This document shows positions 16,922 through 24,921 of a stretch of 49,111 bases of DNA, piece by piece; position 1 is the stretch's first letter, and each line of letters starts with the position of its first letter. Origin of the DNA: Clostridiales bacterium (GTDB taxonomy: Bacteria; Bacillota; Clostridia; Christensenellales; Borkfalkiaceae); contig SVHY01000012.1 of NCBI GenBank assembly GCA_015055545.1, positions 1-49,111 on the forward strand, written 5' to 3'. The notes below the pieces were generated by a model that made no database searches, was not told the DNA's origin, and saw only the letters and a list, made by a program, of their open reading frames with translations. A program made the translations under genes and the position numbers.

Positions 16922-17239
16922 ATGGCACTTGGTATGATAGAAGTGTTCGGCTTCGCTACCGCTATCGTAGTTGCCGATAAAATGGCGAAAGCTGCCGACG
17001 TAGAAGTGGTGGCAATCGATAAGAACAAACCTGCGGCGGGGGATTCCGCGCGCGTGCCTTTGGTTATGGCAATCAAAGTAGAAGGCAGCGCGGCGGCGGT
17101 AGAAGCGTCCGTACAAGCAGGGAAGGAAGAAGCCGAAAAACGTGGCTTGTATATTACGCATAAAGTAATTGCAAGACAAAGTGAAGATATCGAGTGGTTT
17201 GCTCGTTTGAGCGCACTTGGTAAAGATAAATTAAGATAA
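16922..17239 (+). CDS. BMC-H shell protein 1 (extended form)
   Basis: A single BMC domain, 105 residues, that would form hexameric shell tiles. It opens GMIEVFGFATAIVVADKMAKAADVEV, the standard first helix-strand unit, and carries HKVIARQSEDIEW at the end. It is 15 residues longer than the next three shell proteins and has a distinctive pore-side loop (DKNKPAAGDSARVPL), so it may make a hexamer with a different pore. GAAGGAG lies 10 bases before the ATG. First of four tandem BMC-H genes. Confidence 0.9.
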   Translation: MALGMIEVFGFATAIVVADKMAKAADVEVVAIDKNKPAAGDSARVPLVMAIKVEGSAAAVEASVQAGKEEAEKRGLYITHKVIARQSEDIEWFARLSALGKDKLR

Positions 17240-17280
17240 AATAAAAAAAATAAAAATAAAATTCAAGGAGAATTACAAAA

Positions 17281-17556
17281 ATGATGGAAGCATTAGGCAT
17301 GGTTGAAACGAGAGGTTTGGTAGCAGCGATTGAAGCAGCGGATGCAATGGTAAAGGCAGCAAACGTTGTACTTATCGGCAGCGAAAAAATCGGCAGCGGT
17401 TTGGTAAGCGTTATGGTTCGCGGTGACGTTGGCGCAGTTAAGGCAGCGGTAGAAGCTGGCAGCGCAGCAGCTACGGCTCTTGGCGAAGTTATCGCTACGC
17501 ACGTAATCCCCAGACCTCACGCAGACGTTGAAAAACTTCTTCCCGCTATCAAATAA
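17281..17556 (+). CDS. BMC-H shell protein 2, major type (identical protein to the copy at 17947)
   Basis: A canonical 90/91-residue PduA/PduJ-like hexameric shell protein with [19 protein letters not shown], the pore motif region [12 protein letters not shown] and a C-terminal [14 protein letters not shown]. The ATG at 17281 is followed directly by a second ATG at 17284, which is the start that matches the paralogue; AAGGAG at 17265-17270 could serve either. From 17284 on the protein is identical to that of 17947-18219 at all 90 residues, while the DNA differs at 20 positions, all synonymous. Confidence 0.95.
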   Translation: MMEALGMVETRGLVAAIEAADAMVKAANVVLIGSEKIGSGLVSVMVRGDVGAVKAAVEAGSAAATALGEVIATHVIPRPHADVEKLLPAIK

Positions 17557-17606
17557 TTCGAAGAAAAAAGTTTTTCAATTATTCGTAAATTAAGGAGAAG
17601 GTTTTT

Positions 17607-17879
17607 ATGAAAGCAATAGCGTTACTCGAAGTGCAAGCAATGGTGGCGGCAATCACCGGGCTTGACGCGATGGTAAAGGCGGCGGACGTAAAGCTTATTC
17701 ACGTAGAAAAGCGTCTTGGCGGCAGATTGGTAACGGTCGTCGTTGAAGGCGAGGTATCGGCTTGCCAGGCGGCGCTTCAAGCAGGCGCAGCCGCGGCGGC
17801 AGAGGTAGGCAACGTAAAAGTGTGTGAAGTGATTGCACGTCCGCACCCCGACGTTATGCGTTTCTTAACGACGGGTTAA
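17607..17879 (+). CDS. BMC-H shell protein 3 (divergent paralogue)
   Basis: A 90-residue single-BMC-domain protein ([19 protein letters not shown] at the start, [17 protein letters not shown] at the end) that would form hexamers. It differs from its two flanking twins in the pore loop, reading [13 protein letters not shown] where they have [12 protein letters not shown], so an arginine-bearing pore with different selectivity is likely. AAGGAG lies nine bases before the ATG. It separates the two identical BMC-H genes. Confidence 0.93.
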   Translation: MKAIALLEVQAMVAAITGLDAMVKAADVKLIHVEKRLGGRLVTVVVEGEVSACQAALQAGAAAAAEVGNVKVCEVIARPHPDVMRFLTTG

Positions 17880-17946
17880 AACAAAATTAAAACTGCAAAG
17901 TTTTAAAATAAAAATAAAAAACAAAAATCTTAGGAGGATTTTAAAA

Positions 17947-18219
17947 ATGGAAGCATTAGGTATGGTTGAAACGAGAGGTCTCGTAGCAGCAATCGAAGCG
18001 GCAGATGCTATGGTAAAGGCGGCTAACGTCGTACTTATCGGTAGCGAAAAAATCGGTAGCGGTTTGGTAAGCGTTATGGTTCGTGGCGACGTTGGCGCAG
18101 TTAAGGCAGCTGTAGAAGCTGGCAGCGCAGCGGCTACGGCACTTGGCGAAGTTATCGCTACGCACGTAATCCCCAGACCGCACGCAGACGTTGAAAAACT
18201 TCTTCCCGCTATTAAATAA
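17947..18219 (+). CDS. BMC-H shell protein 4 (identical protein to the copy at 17281)
   Basis: A 90-residue canonical hexameric shell protein, same amino-acid sequence as residues 2-91 of the product of 17281-17556. The start has a full AGGAGG nine bases upstream, a stronger ribosome site than its twin's. A short hairpin AAAACT-GCAA-AGTTTT (17889-17904) lies in the 67-base AT-rich gap before it. It is the last gene before the internal terminator at 18241, so it and the other shell genes can be made in excess over the rest of the operon. Confidence 0.95.
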   Translation: MEALGMVETRGLVAAIEAADAMVKAANVVLIGSEKIGSGLVSVMVRGDVGAVKAAVEAGSAAATALGEVIATHVIPRPHADVEKLLPAIK

Positions 18220-18240
18220 GCAATTATTTAGCAACGGTTT

Positions 18241-18284
18241 CCGCAGTATCCGCGCAATCAGGCGCGGATGCTGTGGGGGTTTTT
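18241..18284 (+). terminator. Internal intrinsic terminator after the shell gene block
   Basis: A 15-bp stem (18241-18255 with 18262-18276, two G-U pairs) closes a six-base loop and is followed by GGGTTTTT. It lies 22 bases after the fourth BMC-H stop and before pduL, in mid-operon, so it probably acts as a partial terminator setting a lower level for downstream genes. Confidence 0.85.
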
Positions 18285-18327
18285 CAATCGCATAAATGCG
18301 GCAAAAAAAGCGTAAAACGGCTTAAAG

Positions 18328-18453
18328 TAGGGGTATTTTACGCAAAAATAGGGGCAATTTGCCCTAAAATAGGGGTATTTTACGCAAAAATAGGGGCAAT
18401 TTGCCCTAAAATAGGGGTATTCTACCCAAAAATACGGGTATTTCGCCCAAAAT
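18328..18453. repeat. Six tandem 21-bp palindromic repeats
   Basis: Units begin at 18328, 18349, 18370, 18391, 18412 and 18433. Units 1 and 3 are identical, units 2 and 4 are identical, and 5 and 6 are diverged relatives. Each unit holds a short dyad: GGGCAATTTGCCC is a perfect 13-bp palindrome in units 2 and 4, GGGTATTCTACCC is perfect in unit 5, and the others are imperfect. The 21-bp period equals two helical turns. The array fills the gap between the internal terminator and pduL. Confidence 0.95.
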
Positions 18454-18490
18454 CGAGAAAAGAAAAACAACGAATAACGGAAGGTTTGTT

Positions 18491-19156
18491 ATGGAAATTT
18501 CAAGTGCAAAAATTGCAGAAATGGTTAAAAAAGTGCTCGCGGATATGAACGGCGATACGGTTGGCCAAAGCGTAGGCGCGGCAAACGAAGTGCCTATCGG
18601 CGTATCGAATAGACATATTCATTTAAACAAAGCGGATTTAGAAACGCTTTTTGGCGCAGGATACGAACTCACGCCGATGAAAGATTTGTCGCAACCGGGA
18701 CAATACGCTTGCAAAGAAACGTTGACGCTTATCGGGCCTGCGATGCGTCCTATTGAAGGCGTGCGCGTGTTAGGGCCGCTTCGTAAAAATTCGCAAGTGG
18801 AAATTTCTATGACCGATTCTTACGTGTTAAAGGTAAAACCGCCCGTAAGAGAATCGGGCAATATCGTCGGTTCGGCAGGCGTAACGATTATCGGGCCGAA
18901 AGGGGTAGTACAATTAAAAGAAGGTTGTATTATTGCCAATAGACATATCCATATGTCGCCCAGCGACGGGGAAAAGTTCAACGTGAAAGACGGCGAAACG
19001 GTGACGGTGGACGTAGAAGGCAAACGCCGTACGAGATGGTACGACGTGCAGGTACGCGTGCATCCCGATTTCCGTTTGGAAATGCACGTAGATACGGATG
19101 ACGCCAACGCCGCAGGGATTGGCAACGGCTTTAAAGTAAAGGTCGTTAAGGAGTAA
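18491..19156 (+). CDS. pduL: Phosphate propanoyltransferase PduL with N-terminal encapsulation peptide
   Basis: It converts propionyl-CoA and phosphate to propionyl-phosphate and free CoA, recycling CoA within the shell. The 221-residue protein has the two PduL repeats with their zinc-ligand histidines: VPIGVSNRHIHLNKADL near residue 35 and ANRHIHMSPSD near residue 155. Residues 1-20 (SSAKIAEMVKKVLADMNG) form an amphipathic helix like the targeting tags of the aldehyde and alcohol dehydrogenases. The ATG has GGAAGG upstream, just after the 21-bp repeat array. Four bases separate its stop from the BMC-P gene. Confidence 0.95.
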   Translation: MEISSAKIAEMVKKVLADMNGDTVGQSVGAANEVPIGVSNRHIHLNKADLETLFGAGYELTPMKDLSQPGQYACKETLTLIGPAMRPIEGVRVLGPLRKNSQVEISMTDSYVLKVKPPVRESGNIVGSAGVTIIGPKGVVQLKEGCIIANRHIHMSPSDGEKFNVKDGETVTVDVEGKRRTRWYDVQVRVHPDFRLEMHVDTDDANAAGIGNGFKVKVVKE

Positions 19157-19160
19157 TAAA

Positions 19161-19409
19161 GTGTTAAAAGGAATCATTAGAGGAAACGTAGTTTCCACAA
19201 GAAAACAAGAATCGCTCGTCGGCTCGAAATTTATGGAAGTAGAAGTCATTGAAAACAACGCGTTGACGGGGAAATTTCTTATTGCGGTAGATAGCGTCGG
19301 CGCAGGTATCGGTGAAACGGTACTCGTTACGACGGGTAGTTCGGCAAGACTTGCGTTACATAATACAAACGCGCCTTGCGATGCGGTAATCGTCGGTATT
19401 GTCGATTAG
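19161..19409 (+). CDS. eutN: BMC-P (EutN/CcmL-type) pentameric vertex protein
   Basis: An 82-residue protein of the EutN/CcmL family, which forms the pentamers that cap the corners of the shell. It starts with GTG and matches from KGIIRGNVVSTRKQESLVGSK through FLIAVDSVGAGIGETVLVTTGSSAR to CDAVIVGIVD. AAGGAG at 19148-19153 serves it. It is the only pentamer gene in the operon. The 138 bases after it up to the next gene hold a GC-rich CGCGCG-containing hairpin (19507-19529) but no clear terminator. Confidence 0.95.
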   Translation: MLKGIIRGNVVSTRKQESLVGSKFMEVEVIENNALTGKFLIAVDSVGAGIGETVLVTTGSSARLALHNTNAPCDAVIVGIVD

Positions 19410-19547
19410 TGGTAAACAGCCGCAGCCGAATTTTTCTATCTTTCCATATCGTTTAACCGCGATGTTGGCGCAGGCAGAAAAAAATAAAAAAGCAATGAGA
19501 TACGTACGCGCGGAGGACTTACGCGCGCGGTTATAATAGGCTGAATT

Positions 19548-20870
19548 ATGGATTTGAAAACAATTATGAAAGAAGCAGGTATCGTCGGCGCAGGTGGCGC
19601 AGGCTTTCCCTCGTATGCAAAACTTGCAGACGGGGCGGATACGCTTGTCATCAACGGCGCGGAATGCGAACCGTTGCTGTATACCGACTACGTGCTTTTA
19701 CATAAAGAACTGCCAATGGTTTTGGCAGGTATACAATCGGTGCTGGAATACGCGAAAATTCCACGCGCCTTACTTTGCGTGAAAGAACACACCGCAAAAC
19801 GTTTGCACCTTGTAGACGGCACTCGTTTGGCGGATAAAATCACGTTAAAAACGTTGCCCGACGTATATCCTATGGGCGACGAAATCGCAATGATTTATCA
19901 AGCCACGGGCAGGGTGGTAAAAGCCGGGAATTTGCCTATTACGGCAGGCGTTATCGTATACAACGTAGAAACGATGTACAACGTGGCAAGGGCGGTGAAA
20001 TATAACGAACCGCTTACGGAAAAATGGTTGACGATAGCAGGGGATATTCCCGAAGCCATCGTTGTCAAAGTGCCCGTTGGTACGCCCGTATGGGAATTAT
20101 TTGAAAAGAATCATATCGTAGTTTCCGATAATTACACGGTGCTTGACGGCGGTCCGTCGATGGGGAAAGTGATTGACGTGGAAACGGCGGTGGTTACCAA
20201 GACGACGAAAGGGCTGTTGGTATTGCCGAACACTTGCGAGGCAGTTGCTTCCAAATTCGTCAACGGCGCGTTGTCGATTGCGCGTGCGGAAACGGCGTGT
20301 TGCCAATGTACCCGTTGTACGGATATGTGCCCTAGGCATTTGCTTGGGTATCCTATCGAGCCGCATAAAATGGTACGTACGGCGAAAGGCGCGGCGACGA
20401 TTTTGCCGCAAATGGTGCTTTCCGCATCCCTTTGTTGCGGTTGCGGCGTGTGTGAATCGCTTGCGTGCTGTCAGGGTATTTCCCCGAAGGCGGTAATTAA
20501 CGAATATAAGGCGTTGCTTGCGAAAAATAAGCTCCGTTACGTGGCAAAGGAAGAGAGCGTGGTTGCCCCTGAAAGAGAGTATCGTATGGTGCCTTCTCAG
20601 CGTTGGGAACACATCCTTGGTATTGCCAAATTTGACAAACTTGCCAAATACGTAGGCGAGCAAAAGGATTTCAAACGCGCGGAAATATACCTTCGTCAAC
20701 ACATCGGCGCGCCCAGCGTAGCGATTGTAAAAGAAGGGGACGTAGTACAAAAAGGCGATAAAATTGCCGAGAGCGCGGACGGGCTTTCCCTGCCGCAATA
20801 TGCTTCCGTATCAGGCAGAGTGATGATGGTGGAAGGTGTAAAAATAATTATTGAAAAGGATAGCGAATAA
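19548..20870 (+). CDS. pduS: PduS/RnfC-like flavo-iron-sulfur protein
   Basis: A 440-residue RnfC-related protein: an N-terminal Gly-rich nucleotide/flavin motif (GIVGAGGAGFPSYAKL), an SLBB-like domain around 160-200, then two ferredoxin-type cluster motifs, C251-x2-C254-x2-C257-x3-C261 and C296-x2-C299-x2-C302-x4-C307, and a C-terminal barrel-sandwich part. In B12-dependent Pdu systems PduS reduces cobalamin; this pathway has no B12 step, so here it more likely passes electrons between NADH in the lumen and the outside, through the iron-sulfur shell protein encoded next. The ribosome site is weak (TAGG eight bases upstream); a GGAGG at 19512 lies too far up and within a possible hairpin. Confidence 0.85.
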   Translation: MDLKTIMKEAGIVGAGGAGFPSYAKLADGADTLVINGAECEPLLYTDYVLLHKELPMVLAGIQSVLEYAKIPRALLCVKEHTAKRLHLVDGTRLADKITLKTLPDVYPMGDEIAMIYQATGRVVKAGNLPITAGVIVYNVETMYNVARAVKYNEPLTEKWLTIAGDIPEAIVVKVPVGTPVWELFEKNHIVVSDNYTVLDGGPSMGKVIDVETAVVTKTTKGLLVLPNTCEAVASKFVNGALSIARAETACCQCTRCTDMCPRHLLGYPIEPHKMVRTAKGAATILPQMVLSASLCCGCGVCESLACCQGISPKAVINEYKALLAKNKLRYVAKEESVVAPEREYRMVPSQRWEHILGIAKFDKLAKYVGEQKDFKRAEIYLRQHIGAPSVAIVKEGDVVQKGDKIAESADGLSLPQYASVSGRVMMVEGVKIIIEKDSE

Positions 20871-21415
20871 TGTTTAAGTCGATTGGTGTAATAGAACTCA
20901 AAAGCGTACCCAAGGGTGTAGAAGCAACGGACGCCGCGTTAAAGAGCGCAGGCGTAGAAATGGTTGCCGCGCATCCTGCTTGTCCCGGGAAATACGAAAT
21001 TATTTTAACCGGCTCGATTTCCAACGTTACGGCGTCGGTAGACCACGTCGTTGAGAAATTCGGCAGTTACGTAATTGATTCGTCTATAATGGGCAGAATC
21101 GACGAACAGGTAATTACGGCGTTGTTTGGCACGCAACAAGGCGTAAAGAAAGGCTCGCTTGGGCTTATCGAAACGTTTTCCGCGGCGACGACCATTAAAG
21201 CGGCGGATATCGCGGTGAAGACGGCGCGCGTAGATATTTACGATTTGCGCGTATCGCGCGGTATGGGCGGCAAAGGCGTCGTACTGTTAACCGGTGAAGT
21301 TGGGGACGTTACGGCGGCGGTAGAGGCAGGCTCTTCCTACGCAAAACAATCGGGGCAACTTTCTTCCAACGCAGTAATCGCAGCGCCCCACGAAGAACTT
21401 TGGAATCAATTATAA
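20870..21415 (+). CDS. pduT: PduT-like tandem-domain (BMC-T) shell protein
   Basis: A 181-residue protein with two BMC domains in tandem (GVIELKSVPKGVEATDAAL, then GLIETFSAATTIKAADIAV), forming pseudohexameric trimers. Cys38 in HPACPG falls at the position where PduT proteins hold a [4Fe-4S] cluster in the central pore, so an electron-conducting pore is likely. Its ATG overlaps the TAA of the PduS-like gene by one base, which suggests translational coupling and physical pairing of the two products. Confidence 0.92.
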   Translation: MFKSIGVIELKSVPKGVEATDAALKSAGVEMVAAHPACPGKYEIILTGSISNVTASVDHVVEKFGSYVIDSSIMGRIDEQVITALFGTQQGVKKGSLGLIETFSAATTIKAADIAVKTARVDIYDLRVSRGMGGKGVVLLTGEVGDVTAAVEAGSSYAKQSGQLSSNAVIAAPHEELWNQL

Positions 21416-21477
21416 TCAACTCTATTGAGCAAACGGCTGTGCTGGCATAGCCTTTCAGTAAATAAGGTGGAAATCAT

Positions 21478-24009
21478 ATGGAAAACATTAAATTCGTAAT
21501 AGAAAAGAGCGCGAGAATTGACAAGCTTGTCGATGCGTTGTATGCGAAAATGCCGGAGATTGAATCGGCGCGTGGCATACTCGTTACCGAAAGCTATAAG
21601 CAGACGGAAGCTTTGCCGATTATCCGTCGTCGCAGCGCGGCTTTCAAACATATTTTGGAGAATTTGCCTATCGTTATTCGTGACAACGAACTGATTGTAG
21701 GCGCGCCTACGGTTGCGCCCCGCGGTTGTCAAGTTTTCCCCGAATACTCTTACGAGTGGTTAGAGGCGGAATTCGACACGGTAGCAACCCGTGCTGCCGA
21801 CCCGTTTTATATCAGCGAAAAGACGAAGGAAGATTTGCGTAAAGCGTATCCCTATTGGAAAGGCAAAACGTGCAGCGATTTAGCAAAAGCGAATATGGCG
21901 CCCGAGGCGTATGAAGCGTTTACCGTGCACGGTATTTTCACGCCCGGTAACTATTTCTATAACGGCATCGGACACGTAAACGTGCAATACGATAAAGTGT
22001 TGAAAAAAGGGTATCGCGGCATTATGGCGGAAGCGCAAGCGGCGCTGGATAAATTGGACGTATCCGACGGCGACTTTGTGCCCAGAAGCAATTTCCTTTA
22101 TGCGGTAATCGAAAGTTGCGAGGCGGTTATCCACTACGCAAGAAGATACGCGGCGCTCGCTCGCGATATGGCGAAAAAGGAAAAGGACGCTACGCGTAAA
22201 GCGGAACTTGAAAAGATTTCCGCAAACTGCGCGAGAGTGCCCGAATTCCCTGCCACCTCCTTCCACGAAGCTTGCCAATCCTTCTGGTTCGTGCAAATGC
22301 TTTTGCAAGTGGAATCGAGCGGTCACTCCATTTCCCCCGGTAGATTCGACCAATATATGTATCCCTATTACAAGAAAGATATCGACGAGGGCAAACTGAC
22401 GAAAGAGCAAGCCCAAGAACTTATCGATTGTATCTGGGTTAAACTTAACGATATTAACAAAGTCCGTGACGCGGTATCTGCGGACGGATTTGCAGGCTAC
22501 GGTATGTTCCAAAACCTTATCGTAGGCGGCCAAGATATTCACGGTTTAGACGCCACCAACGATTTGTCGTATATGTGTTTGGAGGCGGCTATGCACGTAC
22601 CTTTGCCCCAGCCTTCTATCTCTATCCGCGTATGGAACGGCTCGCCCGAATCGTTGCTGGTAAAGGCGGCGGCGTTGACAAGACTGGGCACGGGCTTGCC
22701 TGCGTATTATAACGACGAAGTGATGATTCCTTCCATTATGGCAAGGGGGCTTTCGTTGGAAGACGCGAGAGATTATTGTATCATCGGTTGCGTAGAACCG
22801 CAAAAGGGCGGTAAGACGGACGGTTGGCACGACGCGGCGTTCTTTAATATGTGCCGTCCTATGGAACTCGTTTTCTCCAACGGTATGGATAAAGGCGTAA
22901 AAATCGGGCCTGATACGGGCGACGTTGCGGAAATGAAGACGTTTGAAGAAGTGTATAACGCCTACAAAACGCAACAGAGTTATTTCATCAAACTGCTCGT
23001 AAACGCAAACAACGCCATTGACGCGGCGCACGCGACGCGTTGTCCGCTTCCCTTCCAATCCTGTATGGTAGACGATTGTATCGCACGCGGTAAATCGTTG
23101 CAAGAGGGTGGCGCTATCTATAATTTCACGGGCCCGCAAGGCTTTGGTATTGCCAACAATACGGACGGCTTGCTTGCCATTAAACAGCTTGTATTTGAAG
23201 AAAAGAAAGTGACGATGGCGGAACTGCGTGAGGCGATGAACGCAAACTTTGGTTACGGGTTTACGGGCGCAGCGGCGGAACGCATTACCAACGACATCGT
23301 GCAACAGCTGGCAAATAGCGGCATTGAAGTCACGGAAAGCGTTATCCGTACGGTGTACGAAGAAGTTACGACGGGGAACGCCATTGACCCTGAAAAGAAA
23401 GCGCGTTATCGCGAAATCAAACGTTTGATAGACGAAACGTGCCCTAAATACGGCAACGATATTTTCGAGGCGGATATGTTTGCGCGCGACGTTGCCAATA
23501 CGTACACGAAAGAAGTAGAAAAATATAAAAACTACCGTGGCGGTATTTTCCAAGCGGGATTGTATCCCGTTTCGGCAAACGTACCCCTTGGCGGACAAAC
23601 GGGCGCAACGCCCGATGGCAGACTCGCCTTTACGCCCATTGCCGACGGTATCGGCCCTGCGTCGGGTAGAGATGTGAAAGGCCCTACGGCGACGGCAAAC
23701 TCGGTGGCAAAACTGGAACAAGGCGTTGCAAGTAACGGTACGCTTTTGAACCAAAAATTCCATCCTTCCGCGCTTGCAGGCATGTCGGGCTTGACGAAAT
23801 TCGTTGCGCTGATTCGCTCGTATTTCGACCAAAAGGGTATGCATATGCAGTTCAACGTCGTCACGCGTGAAACGCTGTTGGATGCGCAAAAGAACCCCGA
23901 GAAATATAAGACGCTCGTCGTGCGCGTGGCTGGGTATAGCGCGCTGTTCACGACGCTCTCCCGTTCGTTGCAAGACGATATTATCAATAGAACCGAACAA
24001 GGTTTCTAA
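21478..24009 (+). CDS. B12-independent 1,2-propanediol dehydratase (glycyl radical enzyme)
   Basis: It dehydrates 1,2-propanediol to propionaldehyde by glycyl/thiyl radical chemistry inside the microcompartment. The 843-residue length is normal for the family. The active-site loop reads IIGCVEPQ with the thiyl Cys438 and catalytic Glu440, the pattern of diol/glycerol dehydratases. Near the C-terminus RVAGYSALFTTLS holds the glycyl radical residue, Gly819. No extra targeting helix is obvious at either end. Close alternatives are glycerol dehydratase and choline lyase; the aldolase, rhamnose genes and PduP/PduL neighbours favour propanediol. AAGGTGG precedes the ATG, and its activase follows 54 bases downstream. 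Confidence 0.93.
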   Translation: MENIKFVIEKSARIDKLVDALYAKMPEIESARGILVTESYKQTEALPIIRRRSAAFKHILENLPIVIRDNELIVGAPTVAPRGCQVFPEYSYEWLEAEFDTVATRAADPFYISEKTKEDLRKAYPYWKGKTCSDLAKANMAPEAYEAFTVHGIFTPGNYFYNGIGHVNVQYDKVLKKGYRGIMAEAQAALDKLDVSDGDFVPRSNFLYAVIESCEAVIHYARRYAALARDMAKKEKDATRKAELEKISANCARVPEFPATSFHEACQSFWFVQMLLQVESSGHSISPGRFDQYMYPYYKKDIDEGKLTKEQAQELIDCIWVKLNDINKVRDAVSADGFAGYGMFQNLIVGGQDIHGLDATNDLSYMCLEAAMHVPLPQPSISIRVWNGSPESLLVKAAALTRLGTGLPAYYNDEVMIPSIMARGLSLEDARDYCIIGCVEPQKGGKTDGWHDAAFFNMCRPMELVFSNGMDKGVKIGPDTGDVAEMKTFEEVYNAYKTQQSYFIKLLVNANNAIDAAHATRCPLPFQSCMVDDCIARGKSLQEGGAIYNFTGPQGFGIANNTDGLLAIKQLVFEEKKVTMAELREAMNANFGYGFTGAAAERITNDIVQQLANSGIEVTESVIRTVYEEVTTGNAIDPEKKARYREIKRLIDETCPKYGNDIFEADMFARDVANTYTKEVEKYKNYRGGIFQAGLYPVSANVPLGGQTGATPDGRLAFTPIADGIGPASGRDVKGPTATANSVAKLEQGVASNGTLLNQKFHPSALAGMSGLTKFVALIRSYFDQKGMHMQFNVVTRETLLDAQKNPEKYKTLVVRVAGYSALFTTLSRSLQDDIINRTEQGF

Positions 24010-24063
24010 AACGCTTAGACGAGGGATTATCGTAGGCAAAAACGAATAGAAAGGACATCACAT

Positions 24064-24852
24064 ATGAGCATTTACGACACCAAAGGAAGAATATTCAATA
24101 TTCAGCGGTTCTCCATCCACGACGGACGGGGAATCCGCACTATCGTATTCTTCAAAGGCTGTTTTATGCGTTGTGCGTGGTGTTGCAATCCCGAATCGCA
24201 GGAATATAAAATTCAAACGATGATGGAAAACGGCAAGGAAAAAATCGTTGGCAAAGACGTCACGGTAGGGGAGATAATGCCCGAAATCCTTGCAGATATC
24301 CAATATTACCGCAGAAGTGGCGGCGGCGTAACGCTCTCAGGCGGCGAAATTCTCGCTCAGCCGGAATTTGCGCGCGATTTACTCCGCGCGTGCAAACAAA
24401 ACGGTTTGCATACCGCCGTGGAATCGACGGGCAATGCAGAATTTGAAACGATACAAGCCATTTTGCCCTATCTCGATTTGTATTTGATGGACATCAAGCA
24501 TATGGATACGGCAAAGCATAGAGAGTATACGCGGGCTGGGAACGAACTGATTTTAGAGAACGCTAAAAAGATAGCGCAAAGCGGTGAGGTGGAATTGATT
24601 ATCCGCACCCCCGTCGTGCCGACGTTCAACGATACGGCGGAAGAAATCCGCGCGATTGCGAAATTTGCCGCGACGCTCCCTGGGGTAAAAGAACATCACT
24701 TGTTGCCCTATCATAGATTGGGACAAGATAAATACGCGGGGTTGGATAGAAATTATTCGCTGAAAGAAATCGAGCCGCCCAGCAAAGAAAAGATGGAATA
24801 CCTCTTATCGGTGGCGGAAGAAAGCGGTTTGCATTGCCAAATCGGCGGCTGA
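24064..24852 (+). CDS. Glycyl-radical enzyme activase (radical SAM)
   Basis: It uses S-adenosylmethionine and a [4Fe-4S] cluster to place the radical on the glycine of the dehydratase. The 262-residue protein has the radical SAM motif C33-x3-C37-x2-C40 in GCFMRCAWCCNPE, the GGE motif in LSGGEILAQPEF and DIKHMD further on. The two-cluster ferredoxin insert that follows the SAM motif in many glycyl-radical activases (glycerol dehydratase, CutD and HpdA types) is missing, so it resembles the short PflA form. AAAGGA lies upstream of the ATG. Confidence 0.92.
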   Translation: MSIYDTKGRIFNIQRFSIHDGRGIRTIVFFKGCFMRCAWCCNPESQEYKIQTMMENGKEKIVGKDVTVGEIMPEILADIQYYRRSGGGVTLSGGEILAQPEFARDLLRACKQNGLHTAVESTGNAEFETIQAILPYLDLYLMDIKHMDTAKHREYTRAGNELILENAKKIAQSGEVELIIRTPVVPTFNDTAEEIRAIAKFAATLPGVKEHHLLPYHRLGQDKYAGLDRNYSLKEIEPPSKEKMEYLLSVAEESGLHCQIGG

Positions 24853-24853
24853 A

Positions 24854-24921
24854 CGACGTATATACGTCGCAATACGACGTCGTGCTTGCGCTTTGGCTTG
24901 GTCGTGTACGCATTTGTACAC
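24854..24921. repeat. Block of short palindromes between activase and PduU-like genes
   Basis: Within 68 bases are the perfect palindrome CGACGTATATACGTCG (24854-24869), the perfect palindrome ACGACGTCGT (24874-24883) and GTGTAC-N6-GTACAC (24904-24921). A fourth dyad, GCGGAA/TTCCGC after an A-run (24960-24972), lies just before the ribosome site of the next gene and would read as a terminator on the minus strand. The density and the non-operon-like composition suggest an inserted dispersed intergenic repeat, but only one copy is in view. Confidence 0.55.

Noticed and set aside
15664-17076. Long antisense open frame opposite the alcohol dehydrogenase and BMC-H 1
   Set aside because: It crosses two clear sense genes with ribosome sites and family motifs and shows no features of its own.
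18273-18548. Open frame of about 90 codons across the 21-bp repeats and into pduL
   Set aside because: It begins with a GTG inside the terminator hairpin, has no ribosome site, overlaps the start of pduL, and is open only because the 21-bp repeat length is a multiple of three; the opposite strand is open for the same reason.
22546-24039. Long antisense open frame opposite the glycyl radical enzyme
   Set aside because: The sense frame carries the GCVEP and glycyl radical motifs; the antisense product has no recognisable features.
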